A stretch of 64,000 nucleotides of DNA, taken from assembly GCF_026627505.1 (NCBI RefSeq), contig NZ_JAPNLK010000013.1, forward strand, positions 62,001 through 126,000, in the 5' to 3' direction. Below the pieces are notes generated by a model that was not told the DNA's origin, did not search any database, and worked only from the letters and a program-made list of their open reading frames with translations. Shown here in pieces: positions 9,427 through 18,842 of this stretch (positions are counted from its first letter, which is position 1; each line of letters begins with the position of its first letter). Source of the stretch: Streptomyces sp. H27-H5. GTDB lineage: Bacteria; Actinomycetota; Actinomycetes; Streptomycetales; Streptomycetaceae. Position numbers and translations under genes: made by a program.

Positions 9427-10328
9427 TGCGCGCGTTCCTCCAGGTCGTCCAGCCACAGCCGCTGCAGCATGTGCCAGTCCTCGGGGTGCTCTGCGATTCC
9501 CCCGGCGAACACGTCGGCGAGGGCCTGGGTCATGACGGCCGTCTTCTCGACGCGGGTGCCGTTCTTCGGCACGGCCACCTCGGGGTGGATCCGGCCGTAC
9601 AACTTCGGGGTGTCCCCGTAGTACAGGGTGGCCGGGAGGAGCGCCGCGCCCGTCTGCTGGGCCAGCAGCGCCGGTCCCGCCGGCATGCGCGCGGTGGAGC
9701 CGAAGAAGTCCACCTCGACGCCGGAGGCCGACAGGTCCCGGTCGGCGACCAGGCAGACCAGTCCCCCGGAGCGGAGCCGTCGGGCCAGGGTGCCGAAGGC
9801 GGCGCCGCCGCTGTGCGGCAGCACCTCCATGCCGAGGCTCTCCCGGTAGGCCACGAAGCGGTCGTACAGGCTTTCGGGCTTGAGTCGCTCGGCGACCGTG
9901 GTGAACGGCACGCCGATGTGGCCGGTGGCCCAGGCGCCGGCGAGGTCCCAGTTCGCGAGGTGCGGCAGGGCGACCACGACGCCGCGTCCGGTGGCCAGCG
10001 CCTCGCGCAGGACGTGGTCGTCCTTCATCTCGACGTCGGTGCCGAACCGCTTCGGGTCCATGGTCGGCAGTCGGAAGGACTCCATCCAGTACCGCATGTA
10101 CGAGCGCATGCCGGCCCGCGAGAGTTCGCGCAGGGCCGCGGGGGTCGCGTCCGGGACCACCCGGGCCAGGTTCGACTCCAGGCGCAGCACGCTCTTGCCG
10201 CGCCGCTTCCAGGCGTAGTCCGCGATGCGGCGGCCGAGGGCCACCGCGGCGGGCTCGGGGAGCTTCTTCACGCCCGCCCAGCCGAGCCCGTAGAGCCCGT
10301 CGACGAGCTTGTCCTGTGCGGCGCCCAT
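9423..10328 (-). CDS. Phosphatidylinositol mannoside acyltransferase
   Basis: This 301-residue protein belongs to the LpxL/HtrB-like lysophospholipid acyltransferase family. In the PimA neighbourhood it corresponds to PatA (Rv2611c), which acylates the mannose of phosphatidylinositol mannosides. The HX4D catalytic motif is visible in PHLANWDLAGAW, with further family blocks VCLVADRDLSASGVEVDFFG and MPAGPALLAQQTGAALLP. The ATG at 10328 shares one base with the pgsA stop (TGATG), and the 3' end overlaps pimA by 4 bases. Confidence 0.92.
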   Translation of the reverse strand: MGAAQDKLVDGLYGLGWAGVKKLPEPAAVALGRRIADYAWKRRGKSVLRLESNLARVVPDATPAALRELSRAGMRSYMRYWMESFRLPTMDPKRFGTDVEMKDDHVLREALATGRGVVVALPHLANWDLAGAWATGHIGVPFTTVAERLKPESLYDRFVAYRESLGMEVLPHSGGAAFGTLARRLRSGGLVCLVADRDLSASGVEVDFFGSTARMPAGPALLAQQTGAALLPATLYYGDTPKLYGRIHPEVAVPKNGTRVEKTAVMTQALADVFAGGIAEHPEDWHMLQRLWLDDLEERAQ

Positions 10329-10993
10329 CAGGCGGCACCGCCTTCGGCCGCGGCCTCGGCCGCGTCGGCCTCCGCCGCCTCGCGGCGTACGGTGACCACC
10401 CGCTGGATCAGGGTGACGAGGGAGCCCGCCGCGACCACCCACAGGGCGATCGGCAGGAGCACCCCGATCCAGGAGGGGACGCCGAAGGTCTGCAGCCCGG
10501 ACAGGCCGGCCGCGACGAGGGTGATCACCAGGCGTTCGGCGCGTTCGATGAGCCCGTTGACGGCCACCGGCAGGCCGATCGATTCGCCGCGGGCCTTGGT
10601 GTAGGAGACGACCTGGCCGCTGGCCAGGCAGAAGATCGACACGGCGCAGAGCGCGTTGTGGTTCCCGAAGCCCGCGTACCAGAGCGCGAGTCCGCCGAAG
10701 ATGGCCGCGTCGGCCACCCGGTCGAGCGTCGAGTCGAGGAACGCCCCCCACCGGCTGGAGACGCCGGCCTGGCGGGCCATGTTCCCGTCGACCAGGTCGG
10801 AGAAGACGAAGAGGGTGATGGTGATCGTGCCCCAGAAGAACTCGCCCCGGGGGAAGAAGACCAGCGCTCCGGCCACCACTCCGGCGGTGCCGATCAGGGT
10901 GACGGCGTCCGGGCTCACCCCCCGACGGAGGAGAAATGCGGCGAACGGCGTGAGAACACGCGTGAAGAATGCACGCGCGTACTTGTTCAGCAT
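10328..10993 (-). CDS. pgsA: Phosphatidylinositol phosphate synthase (CDP-alcohol phosphatidyltransferase)
   Basis: The 221-residue polytopic membrane enzyme carries the full CDP-alcohol phosphotransferase signature D-x2-DG-x2-AR-x8-G-x3-D-x3-D in the stretch from SDLVDGNMARQAG to GAFLDSTLDR. By its position before patA and pimA it matches mycobacterial PgsA1, which makes phosphatidylinositol phosphate from CDP-diacylglycerol and inositol phosphate. The ATG at 10993 (MLNKYARAFFTRV) was preferred over a far-upstream GTG at 11194, which would add 67 Gly/Arg-rich residues with no likeness to the family. It heads the pgsA-patA-pimA operon. Confidence 0.93.
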   Translation of the reverse strand: MLNKYARAFFTRVLTPFAAFLLRRGVSPDAVTLIGTAGVVAGALVFFPRGEFFWGTITITLFVFSDLVDGNMARQAGVSSRWGAFLDSTLDRVADAAIFGGLALWYAGFGNHNALCAVSIFCLASGQVVSYTKARGESIGLPVAVNGLIERAERLVITLVAAGLSGLQTFGVPSWIGVLLPIALWVVAAGSLVTLIQRVVTVRREAAEADAAEAAAEGGAA

Positions 10994-11257
10994 GGCCTTC
11001 CCGGGGGGTCGCTGGGCCGTGCGGCCACAGCGGCCGCCGGCTGGCCCATCGTAGCCGGCGCCTCGCGCCCCGGGTGCCGCGCACCCACCGGTTCGCCCCG
11101 GACAATCCCCGCGCCGCCCCCACCGCGGCCCCGAGCCGGCCGCTTGTCGTGCTCCGGACGGCTCCGGGTACGACGTATGGACGTGGTGTGACACCGGTGC
11201 AAAGCTCGAAGGACCCCGATCACCCTCCTCACCGCGACACCGGGAGGCACGAGCATC

Positions 11258-13453
11258 ATGGGAGCCACATCACACCAAGCCGGGGCCGCCGGCAGGGCAC
11301 TGACGGCCGACCGGCCCACTTCCGTACGGAACGTCGTGCTGGTCGGCCACAGCGGCGCCGGCAAGACCACCCTGGTCGAGGCCCTGGCGCTGACCGCCGG
11401 GGCCGTCAATCGCGCCGGGCGGGTCGAGGACGGCTCGACCGTCTCCGACCACGACGAGCTCGAACATCGTCGCCACCGGTCCGTCCAGCTCTCCCTCGTC
11501 CCCGTCGAATGGGGCGGGATCAAGATCAACGTCCTGGACACTCCGGGATACGCCGACTTCGTCGGGGAACTCAGGGCCGGTCTGCGGGCAGCGGACGCGG
11601 CCCTTTTCGTCGTCTCGGCCGCCGACGGGATCGACGGCGCCACCCGCATGGTCTGGGACGAGTGCGAGGCCGTCGGCATGCCCCGGGCCATCGTCGTCAC
11701 CCACCTGGAGGCGGCCCGGTCCGACTACGCCCAGATGGCCGGTGTCTGCGGGGAGATCTTCGGCGCCGAGGACCCGGACGCCGTCGTACCGCTCTACCTG
11801 CCCCTGCACGGGCCCGCGGGCGCGGACGGGCACGCCCCCGTCACCGGGCTGCTCGGCCTGCTCTCCCGGCGCGTGCACGACTACGGCTCCGGGGAACGCG
11901 TCGAACGCGACCCGGATCCCGCGGAACTCGCCCTCATCGCCGACGCCCGCTCCCGCCTGATCGAGGGGATCATCGCGGAGAGCGAGGACGAGAGCCTCAT
12001 GGACCGCTATCTCGGCGGCGAGGACATCGACGTCAAGACCCTCGTGGACGACCTGGAGCGGGCCGTCGCCCGGGGCACCTTCCACCCCGTGCTGATGGCG
12101 GCGCCGGCGGCCGAGGGTGCCCGCCAGGGCCTCGGGACGGTGGAGCTCCTCGAACTGATCACCGGCGGCTTCCCGACCCCCGCGGAACGCGCGCCGCTCG
12201 CCGTCACCGCCCCGGACGGTTCCGCGCGCCCCGCCGTCACCTGCGATCCCGACGGGCCCCTCGTGGCCGAGGTCGTCAAGACCTCCTCCGACCCCTACGT
12301 CGGCCGCGTCTCCCTCGTCCGCGTCTTCTCCGGCACCCTGCTCCCCGAGGCGACGGTGCACGTGTCCGGCCACGGGCTCGCGGACCGCGGGCACGAGGAC
12401 CACGACGTGGACGAGCGGACCGGGGCCCTGTCCTCCCCGTTCGGCAAGCACCAGCGGCCCCTCGGCCGGTGCATCGCCGGCGACCTCGCCTGCGTGGCGA
12501 AGCTCACCCGCGCCGAGACGGGCGACACGCTCTCCGCCAAGGACCGGCCCCTCCTGATGGAGCCCTGGTCGATGCCCGAGCCGTTGCTGCCCCTCGCCGT
12601 CGAGGCCCACGGCAAGGCCGACGAGGACAAGCTCTCGCAGGCGCTGGCCCGTCTCGTGGCCGAGGACCCGACGCTGCGGCTGGAGCAGAACCCGCACACG
12701 CACCAGCTCGTCCTGTGGTGTCTGGGCGAGGCCCACCAGGACGTCGTGCTCGAACGCCTGCGGACCCGCTACGGGGTCCAGGTGGACCCGGTCCCCCACA
12801 AGGTCAGCCTGCGCGAGACCTTCGGCGCCGAGGCCACCGGCCGCGGCCGCCACGTCAAGCAGTCCGGGGGCCACGGCCAGTTCGCCATCTGCGAGATCCG
12901 GGTCGAGCCGCTCCCGGCCGGCAGCGGCGTGGAGTTCGTCGACAAGGTGGTCGGGGGCTCGGTGCCCCGCCAGTTCATCCCGTCCGTGGAGAAGGGCGTC
13001 CGCGCCCAGGCCGCGCGCGGGGTCGCGGCCGGGTACCCACTGGTGGACGTACGGATCACCCTGCTCGACGGCAAGGCGCACTCGGTGGACTCCTCCGACG
13101 CCGCCTTCCAGACCGCGGGCGCGCTCGCCCTGCGCGAGGCCGCCGCCGAGGCGACCATGCACCTCCTGGAGCCGTTCGCGGAACTCGACGTACTGGTGCC
13201 CGACGAGTACGTGGGCCCGGTCATGAGCGACCTCGCGGGGCGTCGGGGCCGCGTCGTCGGCTCCGACCAGGCCGGGCCGGGCCGGACCCGGGTGCGCGCG
13301 GAGATCCCGGAGATCGAGATCGGCCGGTACGCGGTGGAGTTGCGGTCCGTGTCGCACGGCACGGGCGGGTTCCGTCGCACGTACGCCCGCCACGAACCCA
13401 TGCCACCACAATTGGCGGAAAAGATTCGCGAACAGGCCGAGAAGGGAACGTAG
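11258..13453 (+). CDS. Elongation factor G-like GTPase (EF-G2 type)
   Basis: This 731-residue protein has the EF-G domain layout: a GTPase domain with P-loop GHSGAGKTTLVE and DTPGYADFVGELR, then the beta-barrel, domain III, domain IV (KQSGGHGQFAICEIR) and domain V (VMSDLAGRRGRVVG). Two GTPase signatures are unusual. The G4 position, normally NKxD, reads THLE in IVVTHLEAARSD, and the switch-I region reads EHRRHRSVQLSLV in place of the usual RGITI. These fit the EF-G2 paralogues of actinobacteria, which are not the main translocase. It is transcribed away from pgsA and has its own terminator. Confidence 0.88.
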   Translation: MGATSHQAGAAGRALTADRPTSVRNVVLVGHSGAGKTTLVEALALTAGAVNRAGRVEDGSTVSDHDELEHRRHRSVQLSLVPVEWGGIKINVLDTPGYADFVGELRAGLRAADAALFVVSAADGIDGATRMVWDECEAVGMPRAIVVTHLEAARSDYAQMAGVCGEIFGAEDPDAVVPLYLPLHGPAGADGHAPVTGLLGLLSRRVHDYGSGERVERDPDPAELALIADARSRLIEGIIAESEDESLMDRYLGGEDIDVKTLVDDLERAVARGTFHPVLMAAPAAEGARQGLGTVELLELITGGFPTPAERAPLAVTAPDGSARPAVTCDPDGPLVAEVVKTSSDPYVGRVSLVRVFSGTLLPEATVHVSGHGLADRGHEDHDVDERTGALSSPFGKHQRPLGRCIAGDLACVAKLTRAETGDTLSAKDRPLLMEPWSMPEPLLPLAVEAHGKADEDKLSQALARLVAEDPTLRLEQNPHTHQLVLWCLGEAHQDVVLERLRTRYGVQVDPVPHKVSLRETFGAEATGRGRHVKQSGGHGQFAICEIRVEPLPAGSGVEFVDKVVGGSVPRQFIPSVEKGVRAQAARGVAAGYPLVDVRITLLDGKAHSVDSSDAAFQTAGALALREAAAEATMHLLEPFAELDVLVPDEYVGPVMSDLAGRRGRVVGSDQAGPGRTRVRAEIPEIEIGRYAVELRSVSHGTGGFRRTYARHEPMPPQLAEKIREQAEKGT

Positions 13454-13472
13454 TTGACATAGCGCCGTGGCG

Positions 13473-13504
13473 ACCGCCCACCCAACCCGCTTGCGGTGGG
13501 CGGT
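13473..13504 (+). terminator. Terminator of the EF-G2-like gene
   Basis: A 10-bp perfect stem (ACCGCCCACC at 13473-13482 with GGTGGGCGGT at 13495-13504) with a 12-base loop is followed by ATTT. It lies 20 bases after the stop codon. Confidence 0.8.
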
Positions 13505-13611
13505 ATTTCCCTGTCCCATGACCATGGGGCAGGCTGCGCCGATAGGCTTTTCGGCGGCGCGGGGCAGGACGACGGCCGGCGCGAGCCGGCAGTGGGCACA
13601 GGCGCACGGTG

Positions 13612-15276
13612 ATGGGGGCAACGGTGGCGGACGACGGTTTCGACTTCAGGCCCGGGGCGCAGGTTCCGCTCCAGGGAGGCGGTGGGCAGACCGCCGCGAC
13701 CAACGCGTTGGCCTCCGCCGCGTACCGCGACGGCAAACTGGAGGAGATCCTCAAGGCCAACAACGACCTCCACGAGTCGAAGGTCAAGGCCCCCAGGATC
13801 TCCCTCTTCGAACCCAACCTGGGCGAGGCCTTCTGCCGCGCGGTCGAGGCGCGCACCCTCGGCGCCGGCCGCAAGCCGCTCATCCAGTCCTTCGGCGCCG
13901 ACCCGCAGACCGTCGTCGAGCACTGCCTGGCCGCGTCCCGCATCCGCAAGGAGCGCGACCGCAAGCTGCGCATGATCGTGCTGGTGTGCGGGGTGCTCTT
14001 CCTGCCCGGGCTGCTGCTGTGGCTGGGCCTGTTCCAGCTCCGCAAGTCCCTGGGCAAGGGCGAGGGCAAGCGGTCGTGGCTGGTCACCGCCCTGCTCGTG
14101 GGTGTCGCCGTCGTGGTGGCGGTGTTGATGTTCCGGCTGCCCTTCACCGGGTTCCTCGGGATATACCTGCGCGCGATGATCATCGCTCCGGCGCTGGGCT
14201 GGTTCCTGGCCCGCCGGATCTGCGAGGCCACCGCCGTCGACATGCGGTCCCGCTGGGACGGGCTGCTGGGCGGCGGGGGCGTGGCCGCCAAGATCCCCGA
14301 GGCGGTGCCGGGCAACCCCGACGAGAAGGCCCGCGAGGACCTGCGCCGCCAGTTGGCGAAGCTCACCGCCGAGGACCGCAGCAACTCCGCCTTCTACGCC
14401 GGCCCCAAGGGGATCCTCGGCATGGGCACCCGCTGGGGCAGTTGGCAGATGGCCGAGGAGCTGACCCCGAGGACCGAGGGCGCCGACATCCACCCGTTCC
14501 GCAGTTGGGACGTCATACGCGCGATCGACACTCAGCTCCGCAAGCTGGAGCGCGGCCCGCTGCACACCGGGGGCTTCCCGACCGCGTCGATCCAGCACTG
14601 GATCGTCACCCCGATCGGCGAGGGCGCGGCCGAGGTGGCCCGGCCCACCGGCGAGGACGTGGACACCTTCCTGGTGAAGCCGCACGAGATCACCCGGATC
14701 TGCAACGAGCAGCAGTTCAGTGCCGGCAACCGGCACTACCTGGGCATCCAGTACCCGCTCTGGGACGGGCAGCTCGTCATCACCATGCTGGTCACCGTCA
14801 CGGTGCTCTACAAGACCCTGCGGGTGGACGTCACCGCCCACTCCCTGGGCCCCGTGCACGGTCTGTTCACCACGAAGTCCGCGCCCAAGACGGTCGAGGT
14901 GGCCAAGTCCGTCCGCTTCTGGGAGACGGTGGAGCAACAGCTCCCGCTGGTGGACGCGACGGAGGTGGTCCGCCTGGCCGTGCGCGCCTCGCTGACCTGG
15001 TACCCGCCGGTCCTGGAGTACTTCGGCGGCAAGCTGATCCTGCCCGAGCCGTTCGGGTTGCGGCACGTGTGGGCCGGCTCGATGTGGCGCCACCGCTTCA
15101 TGGCGGACGACGCCCTGCGCACGGTGGCCCCGGTCCTGCGGTCGGTGCACACCGCCGCGTTCAAGGTCCTGGAGGAGAACGGCGTGGACACCGACCGCTT
15201 CACCAACCGCTCCTCGATCATGAGCGGCCTGATCCAGGAGCCTTCGCCGCGCAAGGCCGACGTCTACGACGCGTAG
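13612..15276 (+). CDS. Conserved large membrane protein, unknown function
   Basis: A roughly 554-residue protein with a soluble N-terminus of about 120 residues and then hydrophobic segments (MIVLVCGVLFLPGLLLWLGL, WLVTALLVGVAVVVAVLMF, LGIYLRAMIIAPALGW). A long mostly soluble region follows, with another hydrophobic pair around LVITMLVTVTVLYKTL. No family is recognised. The ATG at 13612 is used, but GTG starts at 13609 and 13624 are also possible; the latter (VADDGFDFRPG) has a GGGGG run at ribosome-site distance. It stands alone on the plus strand before the convergent HIT gene. Confidence 0.75.
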   Translation: MGATVADDGFDFRPGAQVPLQGGGGQTAATNALASAAYRDGKLEEILKANNDLHESKVKAPRISLFEPNLGEAFCRAVEARTLGAGRKPLIQSFGADPQTVVEHCLAASRIRKERDRKLRMIVLVCGVLFLPGLLLWLGLFQLRKSLGKGEGKRSWLVTALLVGVAVVVAVLMFRLPFTGFLGIYLRAMIIAPALGWFLARRICEATAVDMRSRWDGLLGGGGVAAKIPEAVPGNPDEKAREDLRRQLAKLTAEDRSNSAFYAGPKGILGMGTRWGSWQMAEELTPRTEGADIHPFRSWDVIRAIDTQLRKLERGPLHTGGFPTASIQHWIVTPIGEGAAEVARPTGEDVDTFLVKPHEITRICNEQQFSAGNRHYLGIQYPLWDGQLVITMLVTVTVLYKTLRVDVTAHSLGPVHGLFTTKSAPKTVEVAKSVRFWETVEQQLPLVDATEVVRLAVRASLTWYPPVLEYFGGKLILPEPFGLRHVWAGSMWRHRFMADDALRTVAPVLRSVHTAAFKVLEENGVDTDRFTNRSSIMSGLIQEPSPRKADVYDA

Positions 15277-15365
15277 GGCCGGGGGCCGCGAAGCGTCGGC
15301 CCGGGCGGGTCCACGAGGCGTGGGCCGGGCGGCGCGGGCCGTCCGGCCCGGCCGTCGGCTGCGTC

Positions 15366-15914
15366 TCAGTCGGTGGGCCAGGCGTCCGCGAGCATCTGGC
15401 GGGTGTCCGCGAGCAGTTGCGGGAGCACCTTGGTGTGGCCGACGACCGGCATGAAGTTCGTGTCCCCGCCCCAGCGCGGCACGATGTGTTGGTGCAGGTG
15501 CGCGGCGATGCCGGCGCCGGCCGCCGCGCCCTGGTTCATGCCGATGTTGAATCCGTGCGCCCCGGACGCCTTGCGCAGGGCGGTCATGGCCCGCTTGGTC
15601 AGGTCGGCGAGCTCGGCGGTCTCGGCGGCGTCGAGTTCCGTGTAGTCGGCGACGTGCCGGTACGGGACGACCATCAGGTGGCCACCGTTGTACGGGTACA
15701 GGTTGAGCACGGCGTAGACGTGCCTGCCCCGGGCGACCACGAGCCCATCCTCATCCGACATGTCCGGAATCCCGCAGAAGGGACACCCGTCCCCGGCCTC
15801 CGGACCAGTCGGCTTGTTCTCCCCCTGGATGTAGGCCATCCGGTGGGGCGTCCACAGACGCTGGAACGCGTCCTGCGTGCCCACACCGATCTGCTGCTCC
15901 GGCTCAATCGTCAT
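15366..15914 (-). CDS. HIT-family nucleotide hydrolase/phosphorylase
   Basis: A 182-residue histidine-triad protein with the signature HLHQHIVPRW, zinc-binding-type residues CPFCGIP near residue 45, and the HIT core NLYPYNGGHLMVVPYRHV. The orthologue in the same neighbourhood of M. tuberculosis (Rv2613c, between pgsA and thrS) is a diadenosine tetraphosphate phosphorylase, so cleavage of Ap4A-type nucleotides is the best inference. The ATG at 15914 (MTIEPEQQIG) was chosen over 16022, which would overlap the divergent channel gene. Confidence 0.88.
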   Translation of the reverse strand: MTIEPEQQIGVGTQDAFQRLWTPHRMAYIQGENKPTGPEAGDGCPFCGIPDMSDEDGLVVARGRHVYAVLNLYPYNGGHLMVVPYRHVADYTELDAAETAELADLTKRAMTALRKASGAHGFNIGMNQGAAAGAGIAAHLHQHIVPRWGGDTNFMPVVGHTKVLPQLLADTRQMLADAWPTD

Positions 15915-15993
15915 GGGATGCAGCATATGACCTTGCCCCCGCGGGGCGTGTCGCCGGGGCGAAGACGGGCACCTCCGCCACGATGCTGGGCAC

Positions 15994-16683
15994 ATGCACC
16001 CCGATGTCGAGCCCCGCGACAAGGCCTGGGAACGCCGGACCGAGCTGCCGCTGTTCTACGCCTCCCTGATCTTCATCGCGGGATACGCGGTCCGCGTCCT
16101 CGCCCACAAGGCGGACCACATCTGGCGGGACATCGCCGGGCTGCTGGTCCTGCTGATGTGGGTCTGCTTCATCGTCGACTACGTGGTCCGGCTGGTGCTC
16201 AGCCGCCAGAAGCCGCACCGCTTCGTCCGGCTCCACTGGCTGGACACCCTGGTGGTCATCCTGCCGCTGCTGCGGCCCCTGCGGATGGTCAAGGTCCACG
16301 ACGCCGTCCAGGCCAGGCAGAACCGCCCGCGCCGCGGGCTGTACGAGCGGGTGATCACGTACGCCGGGCTCTCGGCGGTCCTGCTCGGCTTCTCGGGGGC
16401 GCTGTGCGTCTACCACGAGGAGCGGCTGATCCCCGGCTCCACGATCCGCACCTTCGGGGACTCGCTGTGGTGGGTGAGCCAGACGCTGACGACGGTGGGC
16501 TACGGGGACATCACCCCGGTGTCCCCGGTGGGGCGGCTGATCGCGGTCGTGATGATGGTCTTCGGCGTGGCCCTGCTGGGCGCGGTGACCGGTTCGTTCT
16601 CGTCCTGGCTGATCCAGGTCTTCCGCCGGGAGGACGAGAAGGGGCCCCCCGGGAACGAGAGTTCCCGGGAGACCCCTTCCTGA
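15994..16683 (+). CDS. Potassium-channel-like membrane protein
   Basis: This 229-residue protein has four N-terminal hydrophobic helices and a two-helix pore unit. The selectivity filter TTVGYGDITP lies between LWWVSQTL and IAVVMMVFGVALLGAV. The fourth helix region (PLLRPLRMVKVHD) has only a few basic residues, so voltage sensing is uncertain. The layout is that of a small six-helix tetrameric cation channel. It is divergent from the HIT gene and convergent with thrS. Its last 15 codons lie in a terminator hairpin. Confidence 0.88.
   Translation: MHPDVEPRDKAWERRTELPLFYASLIFIAGYAVRVLAHKADHIWRDIAGLLVLLMWVCFIVDYVVRLVLSRQKPHRFVRLHWLDTLVVILPLLRPLRMVKVHDAVQARQNRPRRGLYERVITYAGLSAVLLGFSGALCVYHEERLIPGSTIRTFGDSLWWVSQTLTTVGYGDITPVSPVGRLIAVVMMVFGVALLGAVTGSFSSWLIQVFRREDEKGPPGNESSRETPS
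16638..16679. terminator. Bidirectional terminator inside the channel gene's last codons
   Basis: An inner perfect 9-bp stem (CCCGGGAAC at 16648-16656 with GTTCCCGGG at 16661-16669, loop GAGA) and an outer 7-bp stem (GAAGGGG at 16638-16644 with CCCCTTC at 16673-16679) are separated by a small internal loop. The hairpin lies before the channel stop codon at 16681-16683 and 18 bases beyond the thrS stop, so it can serve both convergent genes. Confidence 0.75.
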
Positions 16684-16696
16684 CGTGCTCGGTCGG

Positions 16697-18673
16697 TCAG
16701 ACCTGGACGCGGTCCGCGACGACCTTGGCCAGCTTGGCCAAGGCCTCGTCCTTGGCCACGCCGTTCTCCTGAGAACCGTCGCGGTAGCGGAAGGAGACGG
16801 TGCCGGCGGCCATGTCCTCGTCACCGACGATGATCATGAACGGGACCTTGAGCTTCTGGTGGTTGCGGATCTTCTTCTGCATCCGGTCCGAGGAGGCGTC
16901 GACCTCGACGCGCAGCCCCTGCTTCTTCGCCTCGGCGGCGAACTCCTGCAGGTACTCCACGTGCCCGTCGCCGATCGGGATGCCGACGGCCTGGACGGGG
17001 GCCAGCCACGGCGGCATGGCGCCCGCGTAGTGCTCCAGCAGCACGGCGAAGAAGCGCTCGATGGAACCGAAGAGCGCTCGGTGGATCATGACCGGGCGCT
17101 GACGGGAGCCGTCGGGGCCGGTGTACTCCAGGTTGAAGCGCTCCGGCAGGTTGAAGTCGAGCTGCACGGTTGACATCTGCCAGGTACGGCCGATCGCGTC
17201 ACGGCACTGGACGGAGATCTTCGGACCGTAGAACGCGGCGCCGCCCGGGTCCGGGACCAGGGGCAGGCCCTGCTTCTCGGCGACCGACTGCAGAACGGCG
17301 GTGGCCTCTTCCCAGACCTCGTCCGAGCCGACGAACTTCTCCGGGTCCTTGGTCGACAGCTCCAGGTAGAAGTCGGTCAGACCGTAGTCGCGGAGCAGGT
17401 TCAGCACGAAGGTGAGGGTGCGGTCGAGCTCCTCCGCCATCTGCTCCTTGGTGCAGTAGATGTGCGCGTCGTCCTGGGTGAAGCCGCGCGAACGGGTCAG
17501 GCCGTGCACCACGCCGGACTTCTCGTACCGGTACACGGTGCCGAACTCGAAGAGGCGCAACGGCAGTTCGCGGTAGGAGCGGCCGCGCGCGTCGAAGATC
17601 AGGTTGTGCATCGGGCAGTTCATGGGCTTGAGGTAGTAGTCGGTACCACCGTCGAGCTGCATGGGGGGGTACATGCCCTCCGCGTACCAGTCCAGGTGAC
17701 CGCTCTTCTCGAAGAGGGCACCCTTGGTGGCGTGCGGGGTGTAGACGAACTCGTAGCCCTCTTCCTCGTGGCGCTTGCGCGAGTAGTCCTCCATGGTGCG
17801 GCGGATGACGCCGCCCCGCGGGTGGAAGACGGCCAGGCCGGAGCCGATCTCGTCCTGTACGGAGAACAGGTCGAGCTCGGTGCCGAGGCGGCGGTGGTCG
17901 CGCTTCTCGGCCTCGGCGAGGAAGTCGAGGTGGGCCTTCAGCTCGTCCTTCGACGGCCACGCGGTGCCGTAGATGCGCTGGAGCATCGGGTTCTTCTCGC
18001 TGCCGCGCCAGTAGGCGGCCGCGTTGCGCATGAGCTTGAAGGCGGGGATGTTGCGGGTGGTGGGCAGGTGGGGACCGCGACAGAGGTCCTTCCAGCACAG
18101 CTCGCCGGTCTTGCCGTCGAGGTTGTCGTAGATGGTCAGCTCGCCGCCGCCCACCTCGACGTTCGCACCGTCGTCGGTCGAGGCCGAACCCTTGATGCCG
18201 ATGAGTTCCAGCTTGTACGGCTCGTCCGCGAGCTCCTCGCGGGCCGCCTCGTCGGTGACCACGCGGCGGGCGAACTTCTGCCCGCGCTTCTGGATCTCCT
18301 GCATCTTCTTTTCGATGGCCTTGAGGTCATCGGGGGTGAAGGGGCGGGCGACGTCGAAGTCGTAGTAGAAGCCGTCGCGGACCGGCGGGCCGATGCCGAG
18401 CTTGGCCTCGGGGAAGAGCTCTTGCACGGCCTGCGCCATGACGTGCGCGGTCGAGTGGCGCAGGATGTTCAGGCCGTCCTCGGAGGAGATCTCCACCGGT
18501 TCGACGGTCTCGCCGTCCTGCACCTCGTACGCGAGGTCCTTCAGCTCCCCCGCGATGCGCGCGGCGACGATGGTGCGCTCGCCGGCGAAGAGCTCCGCCG
18601 CCGTAGTGCCCGTGGCCACCACGCGCTCGTCCCGCTCGGAATCGCGTTGGATGATCACACGGACGTCTGACAC
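16697..18673 (-). CDS. thrS: Threonine-tRNA ligase
   Basis: ThrRS charges tRNA-Thr. The 658-residue protein shows an N-terminal TGS domain (about residues 1-65) and an editing domain with the [12 protein letters not shown] metal/His motif. The class II catalytic core follows, including the zinc-site Cys in MNCPMHN and motif 2 FRYEKSG-type sequence ([19 protein letters not shown]). The C-terminal anticodon-binding domain starts near [17 protein letters not shown]. Length is normal. No T-box leader was seen in the 169 bases upstream. Confidence 0.97.
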   Translation of the reverse strand: MSDVRVIIQRDSERDERVVATGTTAAELFAGERTIVAARIAGELKDLAYEVQDGETVEPVEISSEDGLNILRHSTAHVMAQAVQELFPEAKLGIGPPVRDGFYYDFDVARPFTPDDLKAIEKKMQEIQKRGQKFARRVVTDEAAREELADEPYKLELIGIKGSASTDDGANVEVGGGELTIYDNLDGKTGELCWKDLCRGPHLPTTRNIPAFKLMRNAAAYWRGSEKNPMLQRIYGTAWPSKDELKAHLDFLAEAEKRDHRRLGTELDLFSVQDEIGSGLAVFHPRGGVIRRTMEDYSRKRHEEEGYEFVYTPHATKGALFEKSGHLDWYAEGMYPPMQLDGGTDYYLKPMNCPMHNLIFDARGRSYRELPLRLFEFGTVYRYEKSGVVHGLTRSRGFTQDDAHIYCTKEQMAEELDRTLTFVLNLLRDYGLTDFYLELSTKDPEKFVGSDEVWEEATAVLQSVAEKQGLPLVPDPGGAAFYGPKISVQCRDAIGRTWQMSTVQLDFNLPERFNLEYTGPDGSRQRPVMIHRALFGSIERFFAVLLEHYAGAMPPWLAPVQAVGIPIGDGHVEYLQEFAAEAKKQGLRVEVDASSDRMQKKIRNHQKLKVPFMIIVGDEDMAAGTVSFRYRDGSQENGVAKDEALAKLAKVVADRVQV

Positions 18674-18842
18674 CGGTCTCTCCTGACTCAGGGGGTGCGC
18701 GAGCGAACACTGCGCGCCTGAATCGTACCGAGCCGGGGGGCGCCACCGTTAAACGGTTGTTCGCCGGAGCCGGACGCCCACCTCGGCGATGACCGGCCGG
18801 GGTACCGTTTCGCCGCGTCCCGACCCCCTGGAGCGAACCGCC

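Noticed and set aside
11270..13621. A 783-codon minus-strand frame opposite the EF-G2-like gene
   Set aside because: It shows low-complexity Gly/Asp/Val content with no motif, while the plus strand encodes a complete EF-G-like protein.
18674..18842. T-box riboswitch before thrS
   Set aside because: The gap is too short for a full T-box and no conserved T-box sequence was seen.
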